A stretch of DNA of 64,000 nucleotides from Saccharothrix sp. NRRL B-16314 (GTDB lineage Bacteria > Actinomycetota > Actinomycetes > Mycobacteriales > Pseudonocardiaceae). The notes beneath the pieces are model-generated. The model was given only the letters and a program-made list of their open reading frames with translations, did not search any database and was not told the DNA's origin. The DNA lies in the NCBI RefSeq assembly GCF_000716595.1, contig NZ_JNXC01000002.1, positions 310,001-374,000 on the forward strand. Direction: 5' to 3'. Every line of letters begins with the position of its first letter. Positions within the stretch are counted from its first letter, which is position 1. Positions 36,722 through 46,195 of this stretch are shown in pieces. Position numbers and translations under genes: made by a program.

Positions 36722-38194
36722 CTACGGGAGCGTGTCCAGGTGCGGTGCCACCGTGTTGGCGAACTGCCAGTTGTTCGAGGCGTCCCAGTTGATGGACCAC
36801 GTCATCGCGCCGCGGATGCCCGGCCACGTCTGCGAGGGCTTGAACGAACCGCAGTTCGTGCCCTTCGCCAGGCAGTTCAGCGCCGCGTTGACGTTGGCCG
36901 GCGACTGGTAGCCGCCGCCCGCACCGGACGGCGAGGCGGGCAGGCCGAGGCCGACCTGGTCCGGGCGGAGGCCGTTCTGGAGCTGGATGCACGCCAGCGC
37001 CACCAGGAAGTCCACCGTGCCCTGGGAGTAGACCTTCTGGTCGCAGCCGAGCATCGAGCCGGAGTTGTAGTACTGCATGTTGACGACCGTGAGGATGTCC
37101 TTCACGGCCAACGCCAGCTTGAAGTACTCCGCGCCGGTGGACTGCATGTCGATGGTCTGCGGCGCCATGGCGATGACCTTGCCGCCGCCCGCGTGGATGC
37201 TCCGCAGCGACTGCGCCATGTACGTGGCGTTGACGCCGTTCTCCAGGTCGATGTCGACGCCGTCGAACCCGTAGTTCGCGATCAACGTCTTCACGCTGTT
37301 GGCGAAGTTCGTCGCGGCGGTCGAGTTGCCGACGCTGATCGTGCCCTTCTCACCGCCGACGGAGATGATCACCTTCTGGCCGCGGCCCTGGAGGGTGCGC
37401 ACGTCCGCCTTGAACTGGGCGTCGGTGTAGCCGCCGAGCTTGCTCGACAACGTCGGGTCGAGGTTGAACGCGACCGCGCCGGGAGTGGTGGTGGCGTCGG
37501 CGAACGCGACGGCGACGATGTCGTAGGTGGTCGGCACGTCGGCGAGCTTGAGCACCCGCGAGCCGTTGTCGAAGTTGTGCCAGTAGCCGGTGAGGGCGTG
37601 CTTCGGCAGCGACGGGTTCGGGTTGGTGGTCGTCGTGGTCGTGGTGGTGGTCGTCGTCGTCGACGTGGTCGTCGACGTGGTGGTGGTGCTCGTCGGCGGG
37701 GTGCCCGGACCGTCGAGGCTCACGTCGTCCGCGTAGAACGTCGGCTGGCCGTACCAGCCGTGCACGTAGATCGTGACGCTGCTCGCCGCGCCGGTGGTGA
37801 AGTCGATCGACAGCTGGCTGAAGCCGGTCGACCCCGGCGTCCAGGTGCTCTTGTCACCGCTGCCGGTGCCGGTCACGCCCAGGTACACGTAGCTGCCCTG
37901 GACCCAGCCCGTCAGCTTGTACGCGGTGTTGGCCTGCACGGAGATCGTCTGCGAGCAGCGCGCGTTGTCGTGACCGGCGGGGGTGCCCGCCAGCGCGTGC
38001 GTGCCGCTGCGCTTGGTCGTGGTCGTCACGGTCGTCGCCGCGCCGCACGTCCAGCCGCTGGTGCTGCCCTCGAACCCGGGGTTGGCGACCAGGTTGGCTG
38101 CCGACGCGCTGCCCACGACCACCAGGGTCAGGCCTGCGATCGCCAGCAGTCCCGCCAGCACCGCGCCCAGCGCGCGTCTCGTCCTCGAAGCCAC
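36722..38194 (-). CDS. Secreted GH18 chitinase with N-terminal carbohydrate-binding domain
   Basis: 490 residues: signal peptide (GLLAIAGLTLVVVGSASA), a CBM4/9-like beta-sandwich (ANLVANPGFEGSTSGW), a Thr-rich linker of about 25 residues, and a GH18 barrel with the catalytic motif DGVDIDLE. It cleaves chitin outside the cell. The GTG at 38194 is preceded by GGAGG; GTG codons at 38200 and 38206 are alternatives. A DasR-type operator lies about 63 bases upstream and repeat cluster B follows the stop. The linker is coded by GTGGTC-like repeats prone to length change. Confidence 0.92.
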   Translation of the reverse strand: MASRTRRALGAVLAGLLAIAGLTLVVVGSASAANLVANPGFEGSTSGWTCGAATTVTTTTKRSGTHALAGTPAGHDNARCSQTISVQANTAYKLTGWVQGSYVYLGVTGTGSGDKSTWTPGSTGFSQLSIDFTTGAASSVTIYVHGWYGQPTFYADDVSLDGPGTPPTSTTTTSTTTSTTTTTTTTTTTTNPNPSLPKHALTGYWHNFDNGSRVLKLADVPTTYDIVAVAFADATTTPGAVAFNLDPTLSSKLGGYTDAQFKADVRTLQGRGQKVIISVGGEKGTISVGNSTAATNFANSVKTLIANYGFDGVDIDLENGVNATYMAQSLRSIHAGGGKVIAMAPQTIDMQSTGAEYFKLALAVKDILTVVNMQYYNSGSMLGCDQKVYSQGTVDFLVALACIQLQNGLRPDQVGLGLPASPSGAGGGYQSPANVNAALNCLAKGTNCGSFKPSQTWPGIRGAMTWSINWDASNNWQFANTVAPHLDTLP

Positions 38195-38256
38195 GTCCAC
38201 CTCCACGTTCTCCTCGGCGGCCAAGCCCAGCACGGGTGACGTGGGCCACTGGAAAA

Positions 38257-38272
38257 ATGGACTAGACCACTG
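38257..38272 (-). promoter_or_regulatory. DasR-type dre operator
   Basis: On the minus strand the site reads AGTGGTCTAGTCCAT, close to the DasR consensus ACTGGTCTAGACCACT. DasR is the GntR regulator that represses chitin and N-acetylglucosamine genes until glucosamine-6-phosphate appears. The site is placed to control the chitinase promoter. Confidence 0.8.
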
Positions 38273-38301
38273 GGTCTTGTCAAGGGTGTGACCATGGGCG
38301 G

Positions 38302-38727
38302 GTGACGTTCACCGTTGATGACGCGACCAGGATCGCGCGGGCGGCCCACGAGGGGCAGGTCGACAAGTCCGGCAAGCCGTACATCGACCACCCGCTGCGC
38401 GTGATGGGCCGGGTGTCCGGCGAGCACGCGCGCATGGCGGCCGTGCTGCACGACGTCGTGGAGGACACCGCGGTCACCGACGACGACCTGCTGGCCGCCG
38501 GATGTCCACCCGAGGTGGTGGCGACCGTGCTCGCGTTGAGCCACCGGGACGGCGAGGCCCAGGAGGACTACCTGGCGCGCGTGCGGGCCGACCCGGTCGC
38601 GGTGGAGGTGAAGCGGGCGGACATCGCCGACAACACGTCACCGGCACGGCTGGCGCTGCTCGACCAGGCGACCCAGGACCGGCTGCGGGCGAAGTACGCG
38701 CGGGCGCTGGAGATCCTCGCGCGGTGA
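38302..38727 (+). CDS. HD domain phosphohydrolase-like protein
   Basis: 141 residues. His16, His30 (YIDHPLRV), HD at 50-51 (LHDVVEDT) and Asp near ADIADNTSP make a metal-binding HD site like that of the hydrolase half of RelA/SpoT. It lacks a synthetase domain, so it could be a small ppGpp or nucleotide hydrolase. GTG start. It diverges from the chitinase, 30 bases from the dre site. Confidence 0.8.
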   Translation: MTFTVDDATRIARAAHEGQVDKSGKPYIDHPLRVMGRVSGEHARMAAVLHDVVEDTAVTDDDLLAAGCPPEVVATVLALSHRDGEAQEDYLARVRADPVAVEVKRADIADNTSPARLALLDQATQDRLRAKYARALEILAR

Positions 38728-38900
38728 GGTGACTTTCGCGCCGCCGTTACCCGGCCGACGTCTCCGGCTGGGTCCCGCACGGGCCCTCTAACACGGCCGT
38801 GACAGTTGCGGCGGAGATCACGCCCGATTTGGCGGCGCAAGTCCCTGACGTGCGGCATCATAGTAGGTGAACCGATACAGAGAGACGATTGAAAGGCGAC

Positions 38901-39122
38901 ATGACCAAGACTCTGGAGACCGTTCGCACGTACTTCGCCACCCGGCGGCAGATCCGCAAGCGGGAAGCGGACCTGAACCGCGAGTTGGCCGCCTACAACA
39001 CCCCCAGCGCTCGGATGGACATGGAGGCGATCCTCGCCCGCCACACGAGCCACGAGGCGCGGGAGATCGAAGCCATCCTCCGCCGCCACGCGCTGAGCGG
39101 CATGCTGCGCAACCACAGCTGA
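38901..39122 (+). CDS. Small helical protein, 73 aa
   Basis: MTKTLETVRTYFATRRQIRK starts a highly charged all-helical protein with likely coiled-coil character. No family is recognised. It has a GAAAGGCGAC element before the ATG, an AT-rich region upstream, and its own terminator at 39141-39172, so it looks like a stand-alone expressed small gene. A start 12 bases earlier is possible. Confidence 0.65.
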   Translation: MTKTLETVRTYFATRRQIRKREADLNRELAAYNTPSARMDMEAILARHTSHEAREIEAILRRHALSGMLRNHS

Positions 39123-39140
39123 GCCGCCGCACCCCTTCGA

Positions 39141-39172
39141 GGGCCTTCAGGACAGGGGCGTCCTGAGGGCCC
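39141..39172 (+). terminator. Hairpin terminator after the 73-aa gene
   Basis: GGGCCTTCAGGAC (39141-39153) pairs with GTCCTGAGGGCCC (39160-39172) except for one position; a T-containing tract (TTCTGTCATT) follows on the plus strand. It may also stop transcription from the convergent Uma2 gene. Confidence 0.75.
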
Positions 39173-39177
39173 TTCTG

Positions 39178-39753
39178 TCATTCCTGATACCTCTCCCGCA
39201 CGGCGCCGAGGAGTTCTGCCGGCACGACCCGCACCGAGAACGGCAACGTCGCGTCGAACTGATCCTCCCCTTTCACCTCCGCCACCACCGCGTAGCGACC
39301 GTCGGAGTCCAGTTCGAACACGGTCAGGGTGAGCTCACGTGGGTCGATGATCCAGTAGCTGACCACGCCCATGCGCTCATAGGCACCCTTCTTGAGGGTG
39401 AGATCCACGATTCCCGTACTCGGCGACAACACCTCCACCGCCAGCAACGGCGCAACCGGCAGCAGCTTGTCGGTGAAATCGACGTCGCGGCCGACCAGGA
39501 CGTCCGGCTGCAACTCGGTGTTCCCGGATGGCCGGACGGCGAACGGAGCCGGCAGCACGGTGAGGTCGTCCGGACATGCCGCGTCCAGGAGTGCACCTAG
39601 CTTGAGCACGACCCTCTGATGCCGGTACCCCCGCGCCGGACTCACGTGCAGCCACCCGTCGATGAGTTCGTAACGGTGGCCGTCATCGGGCATGCCCTCC
39701 AGGTCTTCGACCGTGTAGGGACGTCCGCCTTGGTCATGCGCCATGGCTGTCAT
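39178..39753 (-). CDS. Uma2 family endonuclease-like protein
   Basis: 191 residues of the restriction-endonuclease-like Uma2 (DUF820) family: YELIDGWLHVSP, LQPDVLVGRD and PLLAVEVLSPSTG contain the PD-(D/E)xK acid residues, with K in LKKGAYERMG. These proteins are abundant in cyanobacteria and actinobacteria; biological role unknown. The ATG at 39753 has GGAGGAGGGG upstream; the ORF continues to 39834 without support. Confidence 0.88.
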   Translation of the reverse strand: MTAMAHDQGGRPYTVEDLEGMPDDGHRYELIDGWLHVSPARGYRHQRVVLKLGALLDAACPDDLTVLPAPFAVRPSGNTELQPDVLVGRDVDFTDKLLPVAPLLAVEVLSPSTGIVDLTLKKGAYERMGVVSYWIIDPRELTLTVFELDSDGRYAVVAEVKGEDQFDATLPFSVRVVPAELLGAVRERYQE

Positions 39754-39873
39754 GCATGGTCCCCTCCTCCCGGTTGGTGCGCCAACCATGGCAAAGGGAA
39801 TCCGGAAAACACGGCTCCGCGCCGGTCGGTACACCCGAAGATGTACCGACCGGCGCGGATTTGGCCGGTGGGG

Positions 39874-41718
39874 CTACTTCTTGCCCTTGTCCTTGCTGGA
39901 GTCGTCGGTCGACAAAGCCGCGACGAAGGCTTCCTGGGGAACCTCGACCCGGCCCACCATCTTCATCCGCTTCTTGCCTTCCTTCTGCTTCTCCAGCAGC
40001 TTGCGCTTGCGGGTGATGTCACCGCCGTAGCACTTCGCCAGCACGTCCTTGCGAATGGCGCGAATCGTCTCGCGGGCGATCACGCGGGCGCCGACGGCGG
40101 CCTGGATCGGCACCTCGAACTGCTGCCGCGGGATCAGCTCGCGCAGCTTGGACGCCATCCTGGTGCCGTAGGCGTAGGCGTAGTCCTTGTGCACGATCGC
40201 GCTGAACGCGTCCACCGGCTCGCCCTGCAACAGGATGTCGACCTTCACCAGCTCGGCGTCCTGCTCGCCCGACTCCTCGTAGTCCAAGGACGCGTAACCG
40301 CGCGTGCGGGACTTCAGCGCGTCGAAGAAGTCGAAGATGATCTCGCCGAGCGGCATGGTGTAGCGCAGCTCGACGCGGTCCTCGGACAGGTAGTCCATGC
40401 CGCCCAGCTGGCCGCGCTTGGCCTGGCACAGCTCCATGATCGCGCCGATGTAGTCGCTCGGCGCGATGATCGTGCACTTGGTGACCGGCTCGTACACCTC
40501 GGCGCGCTTGCCGTCCGGCCAGTCGGACGGGTTGGTCACCACGTGCTCGGTGCCGTCGTCCATCACGACCCGGTACACCACGTTCGGCGCGGTGGAGATC
40601 AGGTCGAGGCCGAACTCGCGCTCCAGCCGGTCCCGGGTGATCTCCAGGTGCAGCAGGCCGAGGAAACCGCAGCGGAAGCCGAAGCCCAGGGCGGCCGACG
40701 TCTCCGGCTCGAACGTCAGCGCGGCGTCGTTGAGCTGGAGCTTGTCCAGCGCCTCGCGCAGGATCGGGTAGTCCGACCCGTCGACGGGGTACAGCCCGGA
40801 GTAGACCATCGGGCGCGGTTCGCGGTAGCCGGCCAGCGGCTCGGTGGCGCCGTGCTTCTCCGCCGTGACCGTGTCCCCGACCTTCGACTGGCGGACGTCC
40901 TTCACGCCGGTGATGAGGTAGCCCACCTCACCGACGCCCAGGCCGACGCTCGGCTTCGGCTCGGGCGAGATGATGCCGACTTCCAGCAGCTCGTGGGTCG
41001 CGTTGGTGGACATCATCCGGATGCGCTGGCGCGGGGTGATCTTGCCGTCCACCACCCGGATGTAGGTGACCACGCCGCGGTACGTGTCGTAGACCGAGTC
41101 GAAGATCATCGCGCGGGGCGGTGCGTCCGCGTCGCCGACCGGTGCCGGGACGCGCTTGACGACCTCGTCCAGCAGCGCGCCGACGCCGAGGCCGGTCTTC
41201 GCCGAGACGCGCAGCACCTCTTCGGGCTCGCAGCCGACGATGTGGGCGAGCTCCTTGGCGTACTTGTCCGGGTCCGCCGCGGGCAGGTCGATCTTGTTCA
41301 GCACCGGGATGATGGTGAGGTCGTTCTCCATCGCCAGGTACAGGTTGGCCAGGGTCTGCGCCTCGATCCCCTGCGCGGCGTCGACCAGCAGCACGGTGCC
41401 CTCGCACGCCTCCAGCGCCCGCGAGACCTCGTACGTGAAGTCGACGTGACCTGGGGTGTCGATCATGTGCAGGACGTGGTTGTTGCCGTCGACCACCCAC
41501 GGCAGGCGCACGTTCTGCGCCTTGATGGTGATGCCGCGTTCGCGTTCGATGTCCATGCGGTCGAGGTACTGCGCTCGCATCGCCCGCGCGTCGACGACGC
41601 CGGTGAGCTGCAACATCCGATCGGCCAGGGTCGACTTGCCGTGGTCGATGTGGGCGATGATGCAGAAGTTCCGGATGAGCTCCGGAGGCGTGAACGTCTG
41701 GTCGGCGAACGTGGTCAC
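39874..41718 (-). CDS. lepA: Elongation factor 4 (LepA)
   Basis: 614 residues. GTPase that can back-translocate ribosomes and affects initiation and assembly. G1 [31 protein letters not shown], plus the LepA-specific C-terminal domain ([20 protein letters not shown]). ATG at 41718. Highly conserved and not part of an obvious operon here. Confidence 0.97.
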   Translation of the reverse strand: MTTFADQTFTPPELIRNFCIIAHIDHGKSTLADRMLQLTGVVDARAMRAQYLDRMDIERERGITIKAQNVRLPWVVDGNNHVLHMIDTPGHVDFTYEVSRALEACEGTVLLVDAAQGIEAQTLANLYLAMENDLTIIPVLNKIDLPAADPDKYAKELAHIVGCEPEEVLRVSAKTGLGVGALLDEVVKRVPAPVGDADAPPRAMIFDSVYDTYRGVVTYIRVVDGKITPRQRIRMMSTNATHELLEVGIISPEPKPSVGLGVGEVGYLITGVKDVRQSKVGDTVTAEKHGATEPLAGYREPRPMVYSGLYPVDGSDYPILREALDKLQLNDAALTFEPETSAALGFGFRCGFLGLLHLEITRDRLEREFGLDLISTAPNVVYRVVMDDGTEHVVTNPSDWPDGKRAEVYEPVTKCTIIAPSDYIGAIMELCQAKRGQLGGMDYLSEDRVELRYTMPLGEIIFDFFDALKSRTRGYASLDYEESGEQDAELVKVDILLQGEPVDAFSAIVHKDYAYAYGTRMASKLRELIPRQQFEVPIQAAVGARVIARETIRAIRKDVLAKCYGGDITRKRKLLEKQKEGKKRMKMVGRVEVPQEAFVAALSTDDSSKDKGKK

Positions 41719-41857
41719 TCAGGTTCCTCGCACACGAAGGACGGGGGCCCATGTCGGCTAGGCGTAGTGCGGGGCCCATTTCAACTGCACACAGCATCTC
41801 ACGCCGCGCCGTCGTACCGTTCCACACGGGCGTGACCGAGGCCATAAGCTGCACGCC

Positions 41858-42292
41858 GTGTACGCGAACGGTGAGGACGCCCGCCCGGTCAAGGGCGCGG
41901 TGCGCGAGGTCCACACGGCCGCGGTGGCGGCCACCCTGGAGTACTCCCCCGACCTGGACGGCCTGGCCGACCCGGGCGAGGTGGTGTGGGCCTGGGTCCC
42001 CTTCGAGGAGGACCCGGACCGCGGCAAGGACCGGCCGCTGCTGGTCGTCGGCCGGCACCGGCGGGCGTTGCTCGGCCTGATGATGACCAGCCGGACGCCC
42101 GACCGGCACGAGGTGGACGACTGCCTCGACCTGGGCTCGGGCCGCTGGGACCGGGACGGCAGGCACTCCTACGTGCGCCTCGACCGCGTGTTCGAGCTGG
42201 ACGAGGACGACATCCGGCGTGAGGGTTCGGTGCTGGAGCCGGAGCGGTTCTCGCTGGTCGTGGACGCGCTGCGGCGGCTCGGCTGGCGCTAG
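41858..42292 (+). CDS. PemK/MazF family protein, no antitoxin nearby
   Basis: 144 residues with the PemK/MazF core pattern: VVWAWVPFEEDP, KDRPLLVVGRHRRALLGLMM and the TSRTPD motif. Toxin members are mRNA endonucleases. No antitoxin gene lies next to it, and an orphan homologue at this lepA-linked position is widespread, which argues for a housekeeping role rather than a toxin. GTG start. Confidence 0.8.
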   Translation: MYANGEDARPVKGAVREVHTAAVAATLEYSPDLDGLADPGEVVWAWVPFEEDPDRGKDRPLLVVGRHRRALLGLMMTSRTPDRHEVDDCLDLGSGRWDRDGRHSYVRLDRVFELDEDDIRREGSVLEPERFSLVVDALRRLGWR

Positions 42293-42351
42293 GCCCGCCC
42301 TGTCCACCCGCACCGCGACGGCAGCGGGGGTCCAGGCACCCGGAAGCACCC

Positions 42352-42388
42352 CGGGACGATCCCCGACCCGTCTCGGGACGATCCCCGA
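42352..42388. repeat. 15-bp direct repeat
   Basis: CGGGACGATCCCCGA occurs at 42352-42366 and again at 42374-42388, period 22 bases, in the gap before the methyltransferase. Each copy is partly self-complementary (CGGG/CCCG). It could be a duplicated operator or a small slippage product. Confidence 0.6.
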
Positions 42389-42422
42389 TGCGACCGTCGG
42401 GCGTCCTGGCGACCCTTGAGCC

Positions 42423-43019
42423 ATGGCGAACAACCTGATGAAGGCGTTGGACGCGGCGTTCGGCCACCCGCGCGGCAAGGTCGGCGAGCTGGGCGGCCGG
42501 GTGATGGCCGTGCTGAACGCGAAGGCCGAGGAGCACGCGACGGAGCTGGCGGCGCCGACGGCCGAGGAGGTCGTGCTGGTGCTCGGCCCCGGTCCGGGTG
42601 TCGGCCTGAAGCTGGCCGGTGAACGCGCGCTGAAGGCGATCGGCGTCGACCCGTCGCAGGTCATGCTGGACGAGGCGCGCGAGCGGTGCGCGGAGCTGAT
42701 CGTGTCCGGTCGGGTCGAGTTGCGGGAGGGCGCGGCGACGCGGACCGGGCAGCCCGAGGACTCCGTGGACGTGGTGGTCGCGGTGAACAACCTCCAGCTG
42801 TGGGGCAACCGGCCGGCCGCGTTCCACGAGCTGTTCCGGGTGCTGCGGCCGGGTGGCCGGCTGGTCGTGTCGGTGCACCGGCGGGTGCTGGACGTCTCCG
42901 AGTACGACCTGATCAAGGAGGCCGAGGCGGCCGGGTTCACCGGCGTGCGCACGTCGTTGCACCAGTACGGCGGCGTGGTGGGGCCGTCGATCCAGCTACT
43001 CGCGGACGTCCCGGCGTAG
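42423..43019 (+). CDS. Class I SAM-dependent methyltransferase (ubiE-like)
   Basis: 198 residues. Motif I LVLGPGPGVGLKLA (52-65), acidic D in GVDPSQVML and motif IV VVAVNNLQLW, with RVLRPGGRLVVSV after strand 5. The substrate is unknown. The end overlaps the convergent VOC gene by 24 bases. Confidence 0.82.
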   Translation: MANNLMKALDAAFGHPRGKVGELGGRVMAVLNAKAEEHATELAAPTAEEVVLVLGPGPGVGLKLAGERALKAIGVDPSQVMLDEARERCAELIVSGRVELREGAATRTGQPEDSVDVVVAVNNLQLWGNRPAAFHELFRVLRPGGRLVVSVHRRVLDVSEYDLIKEAEAAGFTGVRTSLHQYGGVVGPSIQLLADVPA

Positions 43020-43364
43020 CGGGTGGTCGGCGGGGATGCCGACCAGCACGATCCGGCGGCCGTCCGGGTCGGCGATCCACACCTCGTCCAGGCCCCACGG
43101 TTCGCGCCGGGCGGGCCGGACGACGTGCTCGGCCAGCTCTTCGGCGGCTTGCGCGACGTCACGCACCTGCATCCACAGCTGCGTGGCGTCGGTGGGGTCC
43201 TCGGAAGCGGTCCCGGACACCTCCAGGAACCCCTGGCCGAGGAAGAACACCGTGCCGCCGGGGAACTCGCGGTAGACGGCCAGGCCCAGCACGTCCCGGT
43301 AGAACGCCCGGACGCGCTCGGGGTCGCGGGAGCGGATGAGGACTCGGCTGCTCAGGATCTCCAC
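42996..43364 (-). CDS. VOC family (glyoxalase/dioxygenase-like) protein
   Basis: 122 residues of the vicinal-oxygen-chelate fold: VLIRSRDPERVRAFYRDVLG and WIADPDGRRIVLVGI. The metal ligands are incomplete, so it may bind rather than convert a ligand. It is close to a GNAT gene and overlaps a methyltransferase tail. Confidence 0.8.
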   Translation of the reverse strand: MEILSSRVLIRSRDPERVRAFYRDVLGLAVYREFPGGTVFFLGQGFLEVSGTASEDPTDATQLWMQVRDVAQAAEELAEHVVRPARREPWGLDEVWIADPDGRRIVLVGIPADHPLRRDVRE

Positions 43365-43377
43365 GCCGTCCAGGCGA

Positions 43378-43836
43378 TCACACGGTCAGGTCCAGCGCCA
43401 TTCGCACGTGCGTGTCCTCGCGCCCGGTCTCACGCCAGCCGCTCGCGGTGTAGAAGCGGATCGCCCGCGTGTTCTCCACGAACACGTCGAGGGTCGCGGT
43501 CGTAACGCCCAGGTCGCGCAGGGCGTCCATGGCGGCGTCGTGCAGCGAGCGGCCGACGCCGTTGCCCCACCGCGCCGGGTCGACCTGGAGCTGCCACAGC
43601 TCGCCGTCCGGCGTGATCAGCGCGAACCCGGCGAACTCACCGTCCAGTTCGGCGCACAGCCACACCGTGCCCGGCTTCGCGAAGTCGTAGACCTTGGCCC
43701 GCGCCGTCCGCTCCCACTCGGCCAGCTCCGCTTCGGGCAGGTGGCCTTCGTAGTAGCTGCGCCGGGCCTTGACGTACACCTCGACGAGCGGCCCCACGTC
43801 CTCCGCGCGCGGTGTGCGCACCGTGATCGTCCCCAT
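43378..43836 (-). CDS. GNAT family N-acetyltransferase
   Basis: 152 residues with a conserved acetyl-CoA loop QVDPARWGNGVGRSLHDAA and FYTASGWRETG. The ATG at 43836 is used because the frame further upstream overlaps the next gene's coding region. RimI/YjaB-like; substrate unknown. Confidence 0.85.
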   Translation of the reverse strand: MGTITVRTPRAEDVGPLVEVYVKARRSYYEGHLPEAELAEWERTARAKVYDFAKPGTVWLCAELDGEFAGFALITPDGELWQLQVDPARWGNGVGRSLHDAAMDALRDLGVTTATLDVFVENTRAIRFYTASGWRETGREDTHVRMALDLTV

Positions 43837-43840
43837 GCGG

Positions 43841-44950
43841 TCAGGGACGCGCCACGCCCGGCGAGGTTGTCCGGACCTCGTGCTCCGGCACGTCCGGCGC
43901 GAGGAACGCCAGCAGCCTCGCGCCTTCCCGCTCCACTTCATCCACTGTGGACAGCTCGCGGAACGGCCGCAGCTCCAGCGTGGCGACCTCCTTGGTGCGG
44001 TGCAGCTTCCAATCTCCCGCCGTGACGCCGTCCACCAGGAAGAACTGCGGCACGGGGCCGTGCGGGTCGTAGTTCTGCGCCCGCACGTCGGCGGTGACGA
44101 CCCGGCGCCGGTCCGCGTGCGACAGCAGGACGTTGTCGAAGTCGTAGAGGAACCGCGGCGGCGCGGGCACGTCCTCCCCCGGCCGGGGCGCGTCGGGCAG
44201 GTCGAACAGCTCCTGGTTGTCCTCGTCGCGCAGCCGCAGCAGGGGCAGCCGCTCGACCACCTCGCGGAGCCTGGTGAGCCCGCACCACGTCTGCACGTCC
44301 TTCACCGTCGCCGGTCCGAACGCGGCCAGGTAGCGCAGCACCAGGTCGTCCACCGAAGGCTCGTCCGTCACCGACTCGCCCAGCCACGTCTCGACGCTCG
44401 TGTGCGCGATGGCGCCGCTGCGACCCCACACCCCGCGCGGCGGCACCTGCACCAGCGGCACCAGGCAGCGGATCGCGTAAGCCAGCGCGGCGGGCGCGCG
44501 ATCCGGCCACTCCTCGTGCAGCAGGGCGCCCAACTCCTTGTTGGTGCGAGGCTTCTCGGCCAGCAGTGCGCGTCCGGCGGCGACCACGGCGTCCACGTCC
44601 AGTCCGCGCAGGTCACGGCCGTGGGTGAAGTTCCGGAACACGTCCCGTTCGAGCACGGGTTGGACCACGGGGCGCAGCTTGAGCACGTCCTCGGCGGTGA
44701 CCAGGTGGATCGTGGAGCGCATCACGGCGACGCGCACCAGTCGGCGGTCCACGAGCGGGTCGGCGGCGAGGTCAGGGGTGAACCCCGCGATCCGCGACCA
44801 CAGGCCGGTGTACCAGGTGTGCGGGGTCTGGGCCTGCAAGCCGACCAGGTGCGTGACGACCTCGGGCACGGTCCGGTCGGTGCGGGCCAGCAGGAACTGG
44901 CGGGCCAGGGTGGCCCGCCCGAGGGCGCGACGGCTCAGTACCGGGGTCAT
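43841..44950 (-). CDS. AlkZ/YcaQ-like winged-helix DNA-binding protein
   Basis: 369 residues of the HTH_42 (AlkZ/AlkX) family. The N-terminal GLQAQ (37-41) is the QxQ catalytic motif of AlkZ-type DNA glycosylases, which unhook interstrand crosslinks. WH repeats follow ([18 protein letters not shown]). It probably repairs alkylated or crosslinked DNA. Its stop lies 4 bases before the GNAT start. Confidence 0.87.
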   Translation of the reverse strand: MTPVLSRRALGRATLARQFLLARTDRTVPEVVTHLVGLQAQTPHTWYTGLWSRIAGFTPDLAADPLVDRRLVRVAVMRSTIHLVTAEDVLKLRPVVQPVLERDVFRNFTHGRDLRGLDVDAVVAAGRALLAEKPRTNKELGALLHEEWPDRAPAALAYAIRCLVPLVQVPPRGVWGRSGAIAHTSVETWLGESVTDEPSVDDLVLRYLAAFGPATVKDVQTWCGLTRLREVVERLPLLRLRDEDNQELFDLPDAPRPGEDVPAPPRFLYDFDNVLLSHADRRRVVTADVRAQNYDPHGPVPQFFLVDGVTAGDWKLHRTKEVATLELRPFRELSTVDEVEREGARLLAFLAPDVPEHEVRTTSPGVARP

Positions 44951-45022
44951 GCGACCACCGTAAGGCCGATTGCGGACAACTCCGGTCCTCGTACGACCAG
45001 CCGGTTTGCCCGCGTGGCCGAA

Positions 45023-45038
45023 AAAGTGATATCACTTT
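45023..45038. promoter_or_regulatory. 16-bp perfect palindrome before the SPFH gene
   Basis: AAAGTGATATCACTTT lies 35 bases before the SPFH start, in an AT-rich segment unlike its surroundings. The symmetry and position mark it as an operator; the RHH protein encoded in the same unit is a candidate to bind it, though GntR-type binding is also possible. Confidence 0.75.
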
Positions 45039-45072
45039 GCTAAGCACGCGATATGACATCGAGGGGTGGGAC

Positions 45073-45996
45073 ATGGGCGCGACGACGGACGTGGCGGTGC
45101 GGATGCCGATTCCGGTGGTCCGGGAGCGGGAAGCGCGGGAGGTGTCCGGGTGGGGCGTGTTCGGCGGCGCGGTGGTCGTGCTGCTGGCGGGCGTGGTGGT
45201 GCTCGTGCTCGGCTCGATCCCCGGTGACGACGGGCCGAGCGTCCCGGCGATCGTGGGCGGTGCGCTGTTGATCGTGGGCAGCTCGCTCGCGGCGGGCGGG
45301 CTGTTCACCGTCGCGCCGGGCGAGTCGCGGGTGCTCCAGTTCGCCGGCCGCTACACCGGCACGGTCCGCCAGGACGGCCTGCGCTGGGCGAACCCGTTCA
45401 CCACGAAGGTGCGGGTGTCGACCCGGATCCGCAACCACGAGACCGCCACGTTGAAGGTCAACGACGCGGACGGGAACCCGATCGAGATCGCCGCCGTGGT
45501 GGTGTGGCAGGTCGAGGACACCGCGCGGGCCAAGTTCGAGGTGGACGACTTCGTCCGGTTCGTCGGCATCCAGACCGAGACCGCGGTCCGGCACATCGCC
45601 ACCAGCTACCCGTACGACAACCACGAGGAGAGCGGGCTGTCGCTGCGGGAGAACGCGGACGAGATCACCGAGACGCTGTCGGTGGAGATCGCGGCCAGGG
45701 TGCAGGCGGCGGGGGTGAAGGTGATCGAGTCCCGGCTCACGCACCTGGCCTACGCTCCGGAGATCGCGCAGGCGATGCTGCAGCGCCAGCAGGCGGGCGC
45801 GGTGGTCGCGGCGCGGTCGCGGATCGTGGAGGGCGCGGTGGGCATGGTCCAGCTCGCACTGGACAAGCTCGCGCAGGAGGACGTGGTCGAACTGGACGAG
45901 GAGCGCAAGGCGGCGATGGTGTCGAACCTGCTGGTCGTGCTGTGCGGCGACCGATCCACCCAGCCCGTGGTCAACGCCGGGTCGTTGTACACCTGA
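45073..45996 (+). CDS. SPFH/band 7 domain membrane protein
   Basis: 307 residues. Two N-terminal transmembrane helices ([16 protein letters not shown] and [17 protein letters not shown]), then an SPFH domain ([20 protein letters not shown]) and a coiled-coil tail. Slipin/stomatin-like proteins organise membrane microdomains. The ATG at 45073 follows GAGGGGTGGG. It shares a message with the small RHH protein and has a strong palindrome upstream. Confidence 0.9.
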   Translation: MGATTDVAVRMPIPVVREREAREVSGWGVFGGAVVVLLAGVVVLVLGSIPGDDGPSVPAIVGGALLIVGSSLAAGGLFTVAPGESRVLQFAGRYTGTVRQDGLRWANPFTTKVRVSTRIRNHETATLKVNDADGNPIEIAAVVVWQVEDTARAKFEVDDFVRFVGIQTETAVRHIATSYPYDNHEESGLSLRENADEITETLSVEIAARVQAAGVKVIESRLTHLAYAPEIAQAMLQRQQAGAVVAARSRIVEGAVGMVQLALDKLAQEDVVELDEERKAAMVSNLLVVLCGDRSTQPVVNAGSLYT

Positions 45997-45997
45997 G

Positions 45998-46195
45998 GTG
46001 GCCGAGCGCAAGAGCGTCCTGCTTCGCCTCGACCCGGCGGTGCACGACGCGCTGACGAGGTGGGCGAACGACGAGCTGCGCAGCACCAACGCGCAGATCG
46101 AGTTCCTGCTGCGCCGAGCGCTCGCCGAAGCCGGTCGGCTGCCCTCCGGGGCCGCCGACCAACCCCGGCGCGGCCGACCGCGCAAGGGCGACTAG
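45998..46195 (+). CDS. Arc-type ribbon-helix-helix protein
   Basis: 65 residues: [20 protein letters not shown] is the RHH strand and helix, with a basic tail (RRGRPRKGD). GTG start, one base after the SPFH stop, so the pair is coupled. RHH proteins bind DNA as dimers of dimers at inverted repeats; it may bind the 45023-45038 palindrome. Confidence 0.85.
   Translation: MAERKSVLLRLDPAVHDALTRWANDELRSTNAQIEFLLRRALAEAGRLPSGAADQPRRGRPRKGD

Noticed and set aside
37620..37690. Microsatellite-like GTGGTC repeat
   Set aside because: It codes for the Thr-rich linker of the chitinase, so it is explained by the protein.
39619..41835. 738-codon plus frame antisense to lepA
   Set aside because: Composition (His, Arg, Val, Asp rich) is that of an antisense shadow of a conserved gene.
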